Below, piece after piece: positions 26,147 through 37,891 of a stretch of DNA of 64,000 nucleotides. Each line of letters starts with the position of its first letter. Within the stretch, counting starts at the first letter, position 1. The DNA is taken from the NCBI RefSeq assembly GCF_947623445.1, contig NC_135243.1:16618501-16682500 (forward strand), given 5' to 3'. The notes under the pieces were generated by a model. It ran no database searches, was not told the origin of the DNA, and worked only from the letters and a program-made list of their open reading frames with translations. This DNA is from Clavelina lepadiformis. Lineage: Eukaryota > Chordata > Ascidiacea > Aplousobranchia > Clavelinidae. The position numbers and the translations under genes are program-made.

Positions 26147-28339
26147 TCACTCATAGTTATGACAGAGGTAAGTGAGTTTTTCGATTTCATGTTGGGTGAG
26201 ATTGGGATCTAAGTGGGTGCATTTAACATGATACCAGCGATCGCAATTATCGCATTCTACCCACCTGGGTTCGTCTTTTCCCCCTGAAAACTGCACACAA
26301 CATTCTGTACAAAAAAACTCTGAGATAGACATCGATCTTTCGTTTGAAGTTTGCTTCTTTCCTATTCTTTTTTTGTACTTTTTCTGTGTCTTAGAAAGTC
26401 TCAAAATCTTTCTTTCATCTTTTTTTTCTGTTTTTCACAAATGTTTGCCTCGATTTTTAAAGTGTCTTTTAGCAGTCGTAAACACTCCTGAATTTTGAAG
26501 TAGACTCAGAGCATATACGAGGTTCATCGATATCCCAGTAAACAAAATGTAAAGCGGCAGGATGGAACCATCGCAACAATGCATATTAAAACTGTTATTT
26601 GAGCTTTGTTGCAACTGGTGATGTTATAGACTTTCCGATGGATCTTGTCTGAAGCTTCTTTTCCGCTTTTTGTATGAAGTGGAAAACTAGATTCGTCACA
26701 GTTGAGAAAGAATGATGGATAGGTTATGTCTAGGGCCATTTTTATTTTGACCTAAAAAAATTTTTTTTTGACTTTATTTTTATCAAATTTTGACTTTATT
26801 TTGACCTAACGAAATTGCTTATTTGTAGAGGCCACAGTTCTTCCTCCAGTTACCCAAACATAACATTTTGTCGATTTCAGACCCAAACGTAATATTTTGT
26901 CGAAAAGTCAAGGTGTTTTATGGATTATAAAAAGTGCGTCGTGTTTTTTGGCGATAGATTTAGGTAGCTTGTGTTATTTTGTCCTTGTGAAAAAGGCACT
27001 TTGCCTCGATTATCTCCGCATGGTAAATTCTAATAAACAGCAGATTAAACAATTAATCAGAAAAATCTCGACAAATCTGTCTAACTTTTGCTGAAGACGA
27101 TTTAGCTTGCTTAGGCATTTTTGTAGCCTAATACGGAATGTCAGTAGGCTATTCCTAAAATCCAAACTGTTGATCTTCGAAAAGACCACGTTTATGAAGA
27201 GGAAGTCTTTTATAAGAATTATTTAAATACGCAACAATGAATAAACAATGGACAATTTGCGATAAAAGTTACTGCTGATCCAAGTGGGCATTGTGACTTA
27301 TTTCCTGTTTTTATGGGTTAATATGGTTTAATTGTGTCGCAGTTCCTGATTTACAATGCCTCCACGAGGATTTTTACAAAAATTACTCTCAAGAAACACA
27401 AAAACTTTGTCAAAAGCCATAATTTGACAAATTTTGACTTTATTGAAAATTTTGACTTTATTTTGACCTATAAACTTCTTAGTAACAATCCCCTAGGTGC
27501 TGAAAACAACTTTATTTTTTGATTCGTGGTCAGACGAGGTCCTTAAAAAATTTTGACTTTATTGACTTTTGCGGGCCCTAGTTATGTCATATTCAGTTAA
27601 AATTTTATCGTACGCATCAAACCAAATACGGATTTTGTTTTCTGTGCAAGCAACTGCTCTAGACATTTTCAGTGGTTCTGCTATTTTGATCTTTAAATCG
27701 GGATGTCTTGATCTAAAGCCATACCACCATGACTTACCAGGAACGTTGTCCTTAACATAGGAACGTTGCGGCCACTTAAGTCTAGCATTTCTTTTCCCGC
27801 TTGGATTAAATCTTCCTTTGATAAACCAAATCCTCTCAAAGCCATACCTTTTAACCATTCCTTCAAACGAGTTTCTTCTTCTGCGGTTAAGCAGGTTTTT
27901 GGCCCACGTTTGGGTATCAATGAAGAACGCTCTCCTATAGTAAACCATAAATACGCAAATTTGCTTAACTTACTCACAATAAAATTATTCTTCCACTATT
28001 TTTGGGAAGGATTTGTTTAAACTTGCAGTAAAAAATTATCCATGCACGTGCGATTGGATAAAAAGAAAAACAGGTTAATTAGTTGGTTACCATAAAAAAT
28101 TTTCTTATTCATAAATAACCAAATTTAGATAAACCTATAAAAATCAGTAAAAATAGCTTAACACTTATACGATCATGGAGTGTGGTAATAGGAATACTAC
28201 ATTTTTCAGACACAGCTTTAAACGTAACTTTTCCGTTTGCACCTTCACCAGAGGATGTTTCACCAGAAAGCTCTCTGAGAGCTGACTTCAAATCGTCTTC
28301 GGTATACTTTGTTTTCCTTTTGATAAGATGGCCAGGCAT
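26147..28339 (-). pseudogene. Pogo/Tigger-type transposase relic with C-terminal PHD-like finger
   Basis: In minus-strand order: 28339-28160 has MPGHLIKRKTKYTEDDLKSA and CSIPITTLHDRI, a Psq-type helix-turn-helix. After an intron or gap, 27948-27589 has RGPKTCLTAEEETRLKEWL and GKSWWYGFRSRHPDLKIK (CENPB-type DNA-binding), crossing one frameshift near 27750. NKIRIWFDAYDKILTEYD then meets the MITE at 27580. At 26730-26524 the frame resumes with TYPSFFLNCDESSFPLHTKS and KVYNITSCNKAQITVL, the first catalytic Asp block. About 120 bp later, 26404-26147 has CTECCVQF...RWVECDNCDRWYHVKCTHL, a PHD-like zinc finger. The part that should carry the second and third acidic residues is deleted, so no active enzyme can result. 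Confidence 0.8.
26731..27580. mobile_element. MITE inserted in the pogo-like transposase ORF (8-bp duplication)
   Basis: The flanks are exact 8-bp repeats GTTATGTC (26723-26730 and 27581-27588). The ends are TAGGGCCATTTTTATTTTG and, reverse strand, TAGGGCCCGCAAAAGTC. Copies of TTTTGACTTTATT lie near both ends, as in the MITE at 54912-55359. Excising the insert and one duplication joins TEYD to ITYPSFF in frame. Confidence 0.88.
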
Positions 28340-28399
28340 CCTTCACAGATACCAAAGAAACGTCTCGAAATTTTCAAGTAGCTGAGAAGAACGTTTGTT

Positions 28400-30516
28400 G
28401 AAAAATTTCCACCAAAAATGTACAGAGCAATGTGACACACCTACACCAGTGCACTGAAACGAACCATGTGTGACTCAAAGGATTTTACGGTTCTGTGAAA
28501 TTACGTTCGCATGTTGACTACCGCACCAAAGTTGGACCAACGTAGAAAAAGTGAATAAAAAAGAAATTTAAAAATGAAAGAGCTCTACGAAAATTTAAAG
28601 AGAGTTAGAGGAGGATCTGTTGCGCAAGTGTGCGAAAAACATAGATATCCATGAAGAAAAAAGAGCTCTCTAGCTCCTATTATTCGTGAAAAATTAAAAG
28701 ATTTGTACAGGGACCAACTCAGCAAGAAATTTAGGTTTTTTTGAGAAGGCTACGGTGTGTTTCTTTTGATACAAAACAAGGATAATTTGTAGGTAGAAAC
28801 TTGAAAATTTGAATGTTAACAGAAAAGGGCTTTAAAATGTTGCACACGAAATTTTATTTCAAAATGTACAAAACTTAAAATTTGATTAGCGATTTTTGGC
28901 AAAATTTCGCTTACTGGGTATTTTCGCATATTGGCTAGCCTACCCTATTACTTATAAAAGCGCACTTAGAAAACTGAGCAATCTGGGTGCACGCCGTTAC
29001 AGAAGATCAAAACCAAGGGAGTGAACCTATATTCTGCCCTCCTATAATTCACAACTGGGAGCATACCCCCCTGGGAATCGTCACCTATGATAGCCAGATA
29101 GCCTACATAAAAGGTTTATATAACACAACTATTAAAGTTGTTATTCCTTAAAGGAATAATTTTTCTTTAAATAGTTAGTTAATAAAAAATATTTCACAAT
29201 AAAAAAAGGTTGTTGTGTTCAAGATCGTAGTTGATGTTCTAGGCTATATCAACCATACAATAAAAATTACTTTCAATGTTCATCAATCACATCATTGCAA
29301 ATTTGTCGGTTAAATTTGTGTTGCAGTACTTACCATTGCGGTAATTCAGGAAGATAAAAACTATACGTCACACCTTTTTATTTATATATGATTATTACTG
29401 TAGTAGTAGACAGCAACACAATTTTTAATTATGTTTTCTGGAGACTGTGTCCCAAAAATGCATAACAGTTGGTTTTTGTTTTCCCCGACAATTTGTCGCT
29501 AGACAAAATCTGAGGAATTCTGCTGAACGCAATAGCGTCCATTGCCTGTTACGTAATTTGACCACTATCCAATTTATTTCTTTAGTGGAATATATTAATA
29601 ATAATAGTTGAAATAGATCAATTTTTTTCTACCAAAAATTCAATTTCAAAAATCTATATCTTAAACATTATTCTTAAAGATAAACATTTAACATGTCAAT
29701 TTTTATGTAATGAATATAACTTTTGCACTTAGTGCCTTGATTGCTACCACATGGCAGTGAGTATCTACTTCCACTCCTCCAGTGTATTTCAAAAATAAAG
29801 ATGAGAAAACAAAGTTATAATGCTGTCAATTACCTAAAAAAAAGCTTTTAGTTTTAGAATTGCAGTAAAAATTGTTTAAATTATAACCATAGATTATATA
29901 TTATTTGACCAGTTATGTTTAATATGACCATTTTTTCTTGTTGACTTTGGGTATTACAATTTTTTTTGACGGACATCATACTTCAATCCTAATTCCCTTT
30001 TTCTGCATAGGCAGTTTTTCTGTCCATGTGCTGCATGTCTTGTATGTACGTTTAACGGTTGACGTCAACCATTAAGGCCATTAATTTTGTTTTGATGTTC
30101 CTGTTTTAACCTGTAAAGGATCGAAAGCTGGTATTTCTCAGTAGATTGCCAACCGTAGCGCTCCAGGTCTTATTAAAGTGGCTTTTGGTAATATGTTTAA
30201 AATGTTCTAGTCTCAATGTATTGATAATATTATTAAGGAACTTGTACTGTAGTTGCAAAAGATTAAGTCCAAAATGTAAAATGATAAACACAGGTTTGTG
30301 AGGTTACATAGATTAGATGCAACGATATGGCAAACAGTGAAACACAGATGCCAAATAAACTACCTTTGCGTACTACTTCATAACTGAATACGTGTAATGC
30401 ATAAATCCACCACGGCATTATAAGTCATGTACATTGTACAAACAAGCACATTGTGAAATCAATACGATTAGATTCTCCAACCTAAGTAAATTAATTATTT
30501 ATGTGCCTTTTGTTTT
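28400..30516. other. HID1 upstream region, no gene recognised
   Basis: No convincing coding sequence. A short palindrome TTATTCCTTAAAGGAATAA is at about 29142-29160. HID1 regulatory sequence presumably lies here, but no motif can be singled out. Confidence 0.35.
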
Positions 30517-30545
30517 AGATTTGTATATCGTGTGACAATCTTGAA
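30517..30545 (+). promoter_or_regulatory. Probable 3' splice acceptor 5' of the HID1 start
   Basis: TGCCTTTTGTTTTAG ends at about 30518, followed by 28 bases up to the HID1 ATG. A pyrimidine tract with TTTTAG close to the start codon suggests either a 5' UTR intron or a spliced-leader trans-splice site. The sequence cannot decide between them. Confidence 0.5.
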
Positions 30546-32912
30546 ATGGGTAACAGTGAAACAAAGCTAAATTTTAGGAAAGCTGTTATTCAACTGACCA
30601 CTAGAATACAGCCTGTTGATGCAAATGATGATGCATTTTGGGATCAATTTTGGACCGAATCCGTTGATAATATTCAAGATGTGTTTGCATTGGTCCCTGC
30701 AGCAGAAATACGTGCCTTGCGGGAGGAGTCACCATCTAATTTAGCAACCTTGTGTTATAAGGCTGTAGAGAAATTGGTACTTGCATCTGAAAATGGGTGC
30801 CATACTGACAAAGAACATCAAATTGTACTAAATTCTGCGAGATTGTTGACTAGGATACTACCATATGTATTCGAAGATGTGGACTGGCAAGGCTTTTTTT
30901 GGACAAGTCATAAACCTGTACCAGATAGTGAGGCACAGGAAAATGCGACTCCATTAGCCCAGTCATTGATTATGGCTATTTCAAATTTGCTTTTTTGTCC
31001 AGAATTTTGTGTCGTGTCCCACCATAAAAAGGGAAGTCCTGACAAAGCGGATGACGTTGTTACTGGCAGTGACAGCTGTGAATATATTTGGGAAGCTGGT
31101 GTTGGATTTCCTAGATCACCTCCAACCAATAGTCAAATAGATCTCAATCGTACTGAGCTCTTGAAACTTCTACTCACATGCTTTTCTGAAAGTATTTACA
31201 TGCCATCATCACAGAACACCACTTATAACAACAAATGGATAGAGTTTTTCTGTTCTGCTGAAAATTTTCACGTTCTACCTATGTTTACATCTCTTCTCAA
31301 CGTAGTGTGTGCGTATGATCCAGTAGGCCTTGGAGTACCATATAATCATTTATTATTTCGTGACTATAGGGAGCCTTTGGTTGAGGTAGCTTGTCAAATA
31401 CTTATTGTGACATTAGACCACACTTCTAAATCTCTAGAATGGTCAGACTGTGATTATGGTAGTAATGTGTCTTTACATTCTGTGCCAACTTCTTCAAAGC
31501 CAGGAGGAAGTTCAAATTTATTTATAAATTATGTTTCTCGTTTGCACAGAGATGAAGATTTTGCATTTATTCTTGGTGGGATTTGCCGGTTGTTGAATAA
31601 TCCACTGCAGCAGACATATTTGCCTGGCTCTGTAAAAAGAGTTAATTTTCATCAGGAATTGCTGGTAATGTTTTGGAAACTATGTGATGCAAACAAAAAA
31701 TTTCTGTTTTATGTTTTGAAAAGCAGTGATGTACTTGATGTCCTCGTTCCAATCTTGTATCATTTAAATGATGCTCGTGCAGATCATTCAAGGGTTGGTC
31801 TTGTACACATTGGGGTGTTTATTTTATTGTTGCTGAGTGGGGAAAGAAACTTTGGAGTTCGTTTAAACAAACCGTTTTCAGCTGCAGCTCCTACAGATGT
31901 CCCTGCATTTGCTGGTACTCACGCAGACTTTCTCGTGCTAATTTTTCATCGTGTCATTACTGCTGGGCATCAAAGGCTGCAGCCACTATATGATTGCCTT
32001 CTTACTATTATAGTCAACGTTTCGCCATATCTAAAATCTCTTTCAATGACTGCATCTTCAAAACTTCTTCATCTTCTTGAAGCTTTTAGCACTCCTTGGT
32101 TTTTATTTTCTGCTCCACAAAACCACCATTTGGTGTTCTTCCTCTTGGAAGTTTTCAACAATATCATCCAGTATCAGTTTGATGGGAATTCCAATCTTAT
32201 ATACACCATTATTCGTAAGCGCCATGTATTTCACCAGTTAGCTAACCTGCCTACTGATTCGACTTCCCTTGCTAAAGGTGTAAACAAAACGCGAGGAAGA
32301 AAAGTTTCCGAGTCTTCTTCATTTTCTTCTGACAGGCTAGGTGCAAAAAATGTGGAAACCGATTCCAAGGATGATATTGCAGAACCAAGTGTAATCAGCA
32401 CCACTCTTGCAGCCACTCCTCATCTGCAGCACATTACATCTCAGTACCCGAATGAAGCTTTGTCTGAACAAAGAGATGAAAATGATAGAGAGTCTGTTGC
32501 TACAGACCGACCACAGTATCCTGATCAAAACAGTAAGTTAACCTCCAGTTTTGAAACGGTATCCACTGAAGCTGATTGGACCCCTAGTGTTAATTGGGTT
32601 CATTCATGGAAAAGCAAATTACCTTTACAAACCATCATGCGGATGTTGCAAGTCCTTGTACCCCAAGTTGAGAAAATTTGCATCGACAAAAATCTTACAG
32701 ATGAAACCGAAATACTGAAATTTCTCCAGCATGGCACTCTAGTGGGGCTTCTCCCAGTCCCACATCCTATTCTTATAAGAAAGTATCAGACAAATGCTGG
32801 AACTACGTCTTGGTTTCGAACATACATGTGGGGTGTGATATATCTTCGTAATATTGACCCTCCAGTCTGGTATGATACAGATGTGAAGCTTTTTGATATA
32901 CAACGGGTTTAA
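30546..32912 (+). CDS. HID1: HID1, dense-core vesicle/trans-Golgi protein (complete, single exon)
   Basis: One uninterrupted ORF of 788 residues, the length of the human protein as I recall it. The start MGNSETKLNFRKAVIQLTTR and the end DPPVWYDTDVKLFDIQRV fit the HID1/Dymeclin-like family end to end. Gly2 in MGNSE is a fitting N-myristoylation site, as known for HID1. In animals HID1 acts at the trans-Golgi/medial Golgi in sorting to dense-core vesicles and neuropeptide secretion. The middle (about residues 585-670) is a low-complexity Ser-rich acidic linker, which the family tolerates. No GT-AG intron interrupts the frame, whereas vertebrate HID1 has many exons. AATAAA at 33442-33447 could serve as the poly(A) signal. 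Intron loss and a functional retrocopy are both possible. Confidence 0.95.
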   Translation: MGNSETKLNFRKAVIQLTTRIQPVDANDDAFWDQFWTESVDNIQDVFALVPAAEIRALREESPSNLATLCYKAVEKLVLASENGCHTDKEHQIVLNSARLLTRILPYVFEDVDWQGFFWTSHKPVPDSEAQENATPLAQSLIMAISNLLFCPEFCVVSHHKKGSPDKADDVVTGSDSCEYIWEAGVGFPRSPPTNSQIDLNRTELLKLLLTCFSESIYMPSSQNTTYNNKWIEFFCSAENFHVLPMFTSLLNVVCAYDPVGLGVPYNHLLFRDYREPLVEVACQILIVTLDHTSKSLEWSDCDYGSNVSLHSVPTSSKPGGSSNLFINYVSRLHRDEDFAFILGGICRLLNNPLQQTYLPGSVKRVNFHQELLVMFWKLCDANKKFLFYVLKSSDVLDVLVPILYHLNDARADHSRVGLVHIGVFILLLLSGERNFGVRLNKPFSAAAPTDVPAFAGTHADFLVLIFHRVITAGHQRLQPLYDCLLTIIVNVSPYLKSLSMTASSKLLHLLEAFSTPWFLFSAPQNHHLVFFLLEVFNNIIQYQFDGNSNLIYTIIRKRHVFHQLANLPTDSTSLAKGVNKTRGRKVSESSSFSSDRLGAKNVETDSKDDIAEPSVISTTLAATPHLQHITSQYPNEALSEQRDENDRESVATDRPQYPDQNSKLTSSFETVSTEADWTPSVNWVHSWKSKLPLQTIMRMLQVLVPQVEKICIDKNLTDETEILKFLQHGTLVGLLPVPHPILIRKYQTNAGTTSWFRTYMWGVIYLRNIDPPVWYDTDVKLFDIQRV

Positions 32913-35290
32913 TAATGCATAACACAAGATTATGGAAAACATTTACTGTTTGCATGTTGGTCTGATTGCAATGTGTCTGGTATTTTAAACCTCAGAGGTG
33001 AATTATCAAGCTGTTTGCTTATCTCTGTAAGACGTTGTACAATTTCCAATACACATGTGATATTGTTACTTTGATCCACACATTGCTGTGAATTCTGAAA
33101 AACAGGCATTTACCTGACTAACAATGTCTAGTATAAAAAAATATGTTGCTTTTTATTGTACATGTATTATAAACTCCAAAAAGGTTCATGTGCCTGTTGC
33201 AAGTTAGCGTATGGAGTAAATCGTTTTGTGGTAACTTGGTGTTTTGTTCAGCAAATCAAAGTAAAACCAATTTTTGCACGAACTGTAGTTTTGGTAAATT
33301 GATGTTAGTAACATTGTGTTGAATACTATATGTGCATTTTCTACTATGTGACAGTATGTATGTTTATGTTGTACTTTATCAATTTTTATAAACCTCTGAA
33401 ATGTTCTTCAAACTTATTATGGCTACTTTGTAACCACTCCAAATAAAAAAACCTTTTGATACTTAAAATGATACTTTTTGGTTTCTTTGTCTCAAAACAT
33501 TGATGTTCACTTCAGTACTTCATATCCACATGTACACGCCATGATGATCATGATCACAACTTTGATGGGGCAAGCTTGTATAACGTTGAATAATAACATA
33601 CACAGTGCATTATCCATCTTGAGGTGCAATAGATATTTTTCGGTTGTGTACAAATGATTATGAGTTTTGAATATTATTTTTTCTATGATGTTGACGTTCA
33701 TTAAATATACTGTATATTTTTATGTTGTTGTGTTGTACAATATATCATAATTGGTAAGCTAAGCCGGTACTTTAAAGTTTAAATGTGAATTTCATAAATT
33801 CATTCAATTCATAATAGTTCAATTATGTGACAATTAGCCTATGAACTGATACTAAAATATAGTCCACTAATGCAACACTGTAGATGTTTTTTGGTTGGAT
33901 GTAGACACCATTCTAATCTTTCCAAACAAATTGTATGGTAATTCGTAAGATCACAATTGTAGTCATGTGACAACAAAATATTGTGTTTTATTAGTACTTT
34001 CTAGCAGCACTTTGTTTTTCTAGTTGTGTAATAACAATTATTTCTGCAAATATTTGGAATGTGCTGCTTTGCTATGAAACGAGATTTTAAGGTATGCATG
34101 GTAATACTGTAATTTTTGAAGCGAAACAAGCGTTTTTATTTATTATCCTGTTCATAGCAAACACAACCCATGAAGGTGAAACTTTTGTTTTTTTTGCACC
34201 AATTTCCCACCTACTGTGTTAAGAACCATCTTATGTATGTATTGTTTTGTATTGTTGTTTCTCCTTCACTTACGTCATTTCTCTGAATAAGGCCCATGTT
34301 AGTTCGGAAGTAGTTAGTTAGTGACCAGCAAATAAATGTACTGTATTATGGGCTACTTGGTACTTCAGTTAACTTTCGTTGTCTTTTAAAATGTGACGTT
34401 TGGATTAATGTTTAAATTAAAAAGGATACAAGTTTTTGGAGCTAACCTAATAGAAATGTACCGTATATTATCATTGTAATAACCAGTGGTGGGATTGAAA
34501 AAAATACAATAACCAGTTTGTTATACTTCATATTACATATTAACGGCAATATCAATTCATGTTTAATACCAATAATTATAATATTAATCCACAAACTAAT
34601 ACCAGAAAATTCCTTAAGTACAATGTAGATATTTTATTGCTTAACCAAACTCATTATCTGAGTTTAAGCAATTTGCAAAATTGTATTTCTCCTACTCGTC
34701 ATCCTGTCGTGTGCGTTTACGCCCCATTTATTGTTCAGTGAACAATAAATAGCATGATGTTCTATAATCTATATACATATGCAATTTTTTCGTTATATTT
34801 TTCTCAAAACGTTGACATTCACTTCATTTCCGCATGTCAACCCCATAATGATCACAATCACCATTTTGAACAGGCATGCCTTAAAAACCAAACCGTCAGA
34901 GCTAAAACACAACGTAATGTGTTGAGAAGAATAGAAAAGGTGTGAATTGTAAACCATTGCTTAAAATAAGAAGTTTAAACACAACAAAATGTTGCTTAAT
35001 TGCGCCCATCACCGATAATAAAATATAGGTTTAATGGCCACTACAGTTGCTGGGAAGGGCGTTTCAAGAAAATTTTTATTCTCTTATATAGACAGGCATG
35101 TACACACCCTTTTCTAACCGAACTTTTTTATTAATCACCTATTTTAACAACGGAATTTTTACGGTGAAATAACTAGTCATTTTGTAAACAAATTGATTAA
35201 ATATAGCCGATAAAAGTGTATTTCAAAATTTAAACAATCTAAAGATTGCTATCAATTTCGTTTTTCAACAACCATTTTTAGAAAACTTCA
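32913..35290. other. HID1 3' region and intergenic repeats
   Basis: The start is the HID1 3' UTR to about 33470 (AATAAA at 33442). Two diverged copies of one segment lie at about 33495-33600 and 34805-34895. Both share AAACATTGATGTTCACTTCA or a close variant, CATGTCAACCCCAT or a variant, and GATCACAA words. No other gene recognised. Confidence 0.4.
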
Positions 35291-35299
35291 TTTTAGTGC

Positions 35300-37130
35300 A
35301 TGGAGGCAAAATTAGCAAAATTCCCACCATCTTCATGATCATGGTGTAGACTCTCGTCAGGTAAGTATGTGTGACGAAACGGATAAACAATCTTTGGTCT
35401 ACAAATATTACCTCATTGTTGCCTTGATAGATTTGTCGTCGACGTGAGCCTGTTCGATAAAGAAATGCCAGTAAGGGTAAGATGGAAAATGTTCGAGTTG
35501 CTGCAGGCGGAGAGTAGGAAACAACACTTAATCTATCCACTTCGGATCACCGCATATATCGAATTACTGTCAATCTTACTTTTTGAACAATCTGGGGAAA
35601 GCGCGAACGCAGTCCCCACTAACAGAAATTGTACGACCGAGTTACTCGCATTTGGAGTAATCGCAAGAGTCAGCCGACCCGATGTGCAATGGGCAGGCCT
35701 CGTCCTGAGCCCACCATCTTCATGATCTTGGTGTAGACTCTCGTCAGGTAAGTATGTGTGACGAAACGGATAAAAAAGCTTTGGTCTATAAATATTACCT
35801 CATTGTTGCCTTGATAGTTTTGTCGTCGACGTGAACCTGTTCGATTAACGAAATGCCAGTAAGGGCAAGATGGAAAATGTTCGAGATGCTGCAGGCGGAG
35901 AGTAGGAAACAACACTTAATCTATCCACTTCGGGTCACTGCAAATTACGAATTACTGTTTAATCTCACTTTTTGAACAATCTGGGGAAAGCGCGAACGCA
36001 GTCCCCACTAACAGAAATTGTACGACCGAGTTACTCGCATTTGGAGTAATCGCAGGAGTCAGCCGACCCGATGTGCAATGGGCAGGCCTCGTCCTGAGCC
36101 CACCATCTTCGTGATCATGGTGTAGACTCTCGTCAGGTAAGTATGTGTGACGAAACGGATAAAAAAGCTTTGGTCTATAAATATTACCTCATTGTTGCCT
36201 TGATAGTTTTGTCGTCGACGTGAACCTGTTCGATTAACGAAATGCCAGTAAGGGCAAGATGGAAAATGTTCGAGATGCTGCCGGCGGAGAGTAGGAAACA
36301 ACACTTAATCTATCCACTTCGGGTCACCGCAAATGTCGAATTACTGTTTAATCTCACTTTTTGAACAATCTGGGGAAAGCGCGAACGCAGTCCCCACTAA
36401 CAGAAATTGTACGACCGAGTTACTCGCATTTGGAGTAATCGCAGGAGTCAGCCGACCCGATGTGCAATGGGCAGGCCTCGTCCTGAGCCCACCATCTTCG
36501 TGATCATGGTGTAGACTCTCGTCAGGTAAGTATGTGTGACGAAACGGATAAAAAAGCTTTGGTCTATAAATATTACCTCATTGTTGCCTTGATAGTTTTG
36601 TCGTCGACGTGAACCTGTTCGATTAACGAAATGCCAGTAAGGGCAAGATGGAAAATGTTCGAGATGCTGCAGGCGGAGAGTAGGAAACAACACTTAATCT
36701 ATCCACTTCGGATCACCGCATATATCGACTTACTGTCAATCTTACTTTTTGAACAATCTGGGGAAAGCGCGAACGCAGTCCCCACTAACAGAAATTGTAC
36801 GACCGAGTTACTCGCATTTGGAGTAATCGCAAGAGTCAGCCGACCCGATGTGCAATGGGCAGGCCTCGTCCTGAGCCCACCATCTTCGTGATCATGGTGT
36901 AGACTCTCGTCAGGTAAGTATGTGTGACGAAACGGATAAAAAAGCTTTACTTAATAAATATTACCTCATTGTTGCCTTGATAGTTTTGTCGTCGACGTGA
37001 ACCTGTTCGATTAACGAAATGCCAGTAAGGGTAAGATGGAAAATGTTCGAGTTGCTGCAGGCGGAGAGTGGAAAACAACACTTAATCCATCCAGTTCGGG
37101 TAACCGCATATGTCTGTTACTGTTTAATAT
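35300..37130. repeat. Tandem satellite, about 388-bp unit, 4.7 copies
   Basis: GTGTAGACTCTCGTCAGG recurs at 35344, 35731, 36120, 36509 and 36897, a spacing of 387, 389, 389 and 388. The middle units are nearly identical; the first and last are more diverged and partial. The 81- and 86-codon ORFs in each unit are not coding evidence, since the period is not a multiple of three and both strands are open. It ends next to an A/C-rich tract (37190-37240). Confidence 0.95.
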
Positions 37131-37609
37131 TTCTTTTAGAACAATCTTGGGTTTGTATTTGATTTTTTATTGCATGACGCTAATCATACAAACAAGAAAA
37201 ACAACAAAACAAAAAAACAAAACAAAACGCAAATGCAAAAAATACACACTTTGATAGTACTAAATTTTTAATGTTGGCTTCGATGAACACGGTGAAAAGG
37301 GTATTTCTCAATAAGAAAATCACTGCATCATTTAACAAAAAATTGGCGAAAAACAACAAGTAAACTTAATACACTGGATAACTCAATCTAAACTGTGAAA
37401 GCGGTCTTTTGCGTTGAGACAGAAGATTACAATACGTCCAAGTCATTTTCAAGTTTCCAGAGAACAAGATAAAAAACACTACGAGAAGGAAAAGGTTATA
37501 ATAATTACATATTGCGAAACATGCTCAAAACAAATTACACGACGTGTCTCAACTGGATGTATGCGCAGGGGTGGGGCCTGGGTTTTGTTTGAGTCGATAG
37601 TCTAATGCT
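37131..37609. other. Unassigned sequence between satellite and LINE tail
   Basis: Holds an AAAACAAAACAAAAAAAC-type low-complexity tract (about 37185-37235). The 3' tail of the LINE may reach into its right part. No gene. Confidence 0.35.
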
Positions 37610-37891
37610 CTTTTTATGTTTTTAGTCAACATGTCTGGGGAAAATGTTTTTTTTTTCATACAAGCAGCTGTTTCTAAATTTCCATATTTGGTGTCTAGTT
37701 GTTGTTATAATTTCCGTTAGAGTTTTGTCCTGTATTTCGTTTAGGTCTGCATTCATTCTCAGGTTTCCTATGTCAATTATTGGATACGGAGATAAGTCGC
37801 AATTTAAGACCGCTGGTGCATTGGGACCAATTTTGCAAAAAGGGTAACTGGTATCTGTGTTAGGTGCGTAGGTTCCCACGTTTACGTGGCA
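37610..37891 (-). mobile_element. Tx1-like LINE, 3' part of ORF2 (separated by transposon)
   Basis: Read on the minus strand from 37891, the frame gives C-H-V-N-V-G-T-Y-A-P-N-T-D, then SYPFCKIG and LTEIITTTRHQIWKFRNS, ending in TAA at 37622-37624. This is the C-terminal Cys-rich and IWxxR tail of LINE ORF2. It continues in frame from the codon at 42177-42179 of the main LINE body once the element 37892-42176 and one GCA copy are taken out. So it is the missing end of the LINE at 42177-45600. Confidence 0.82.

Noticed and set aside
35670-36891. Conserved 81- and 86-codon ORFs in the satellite
   Set aside because: Repeated only because the DNA is repeated; the unit length is not a multiple of three and both strands are open.
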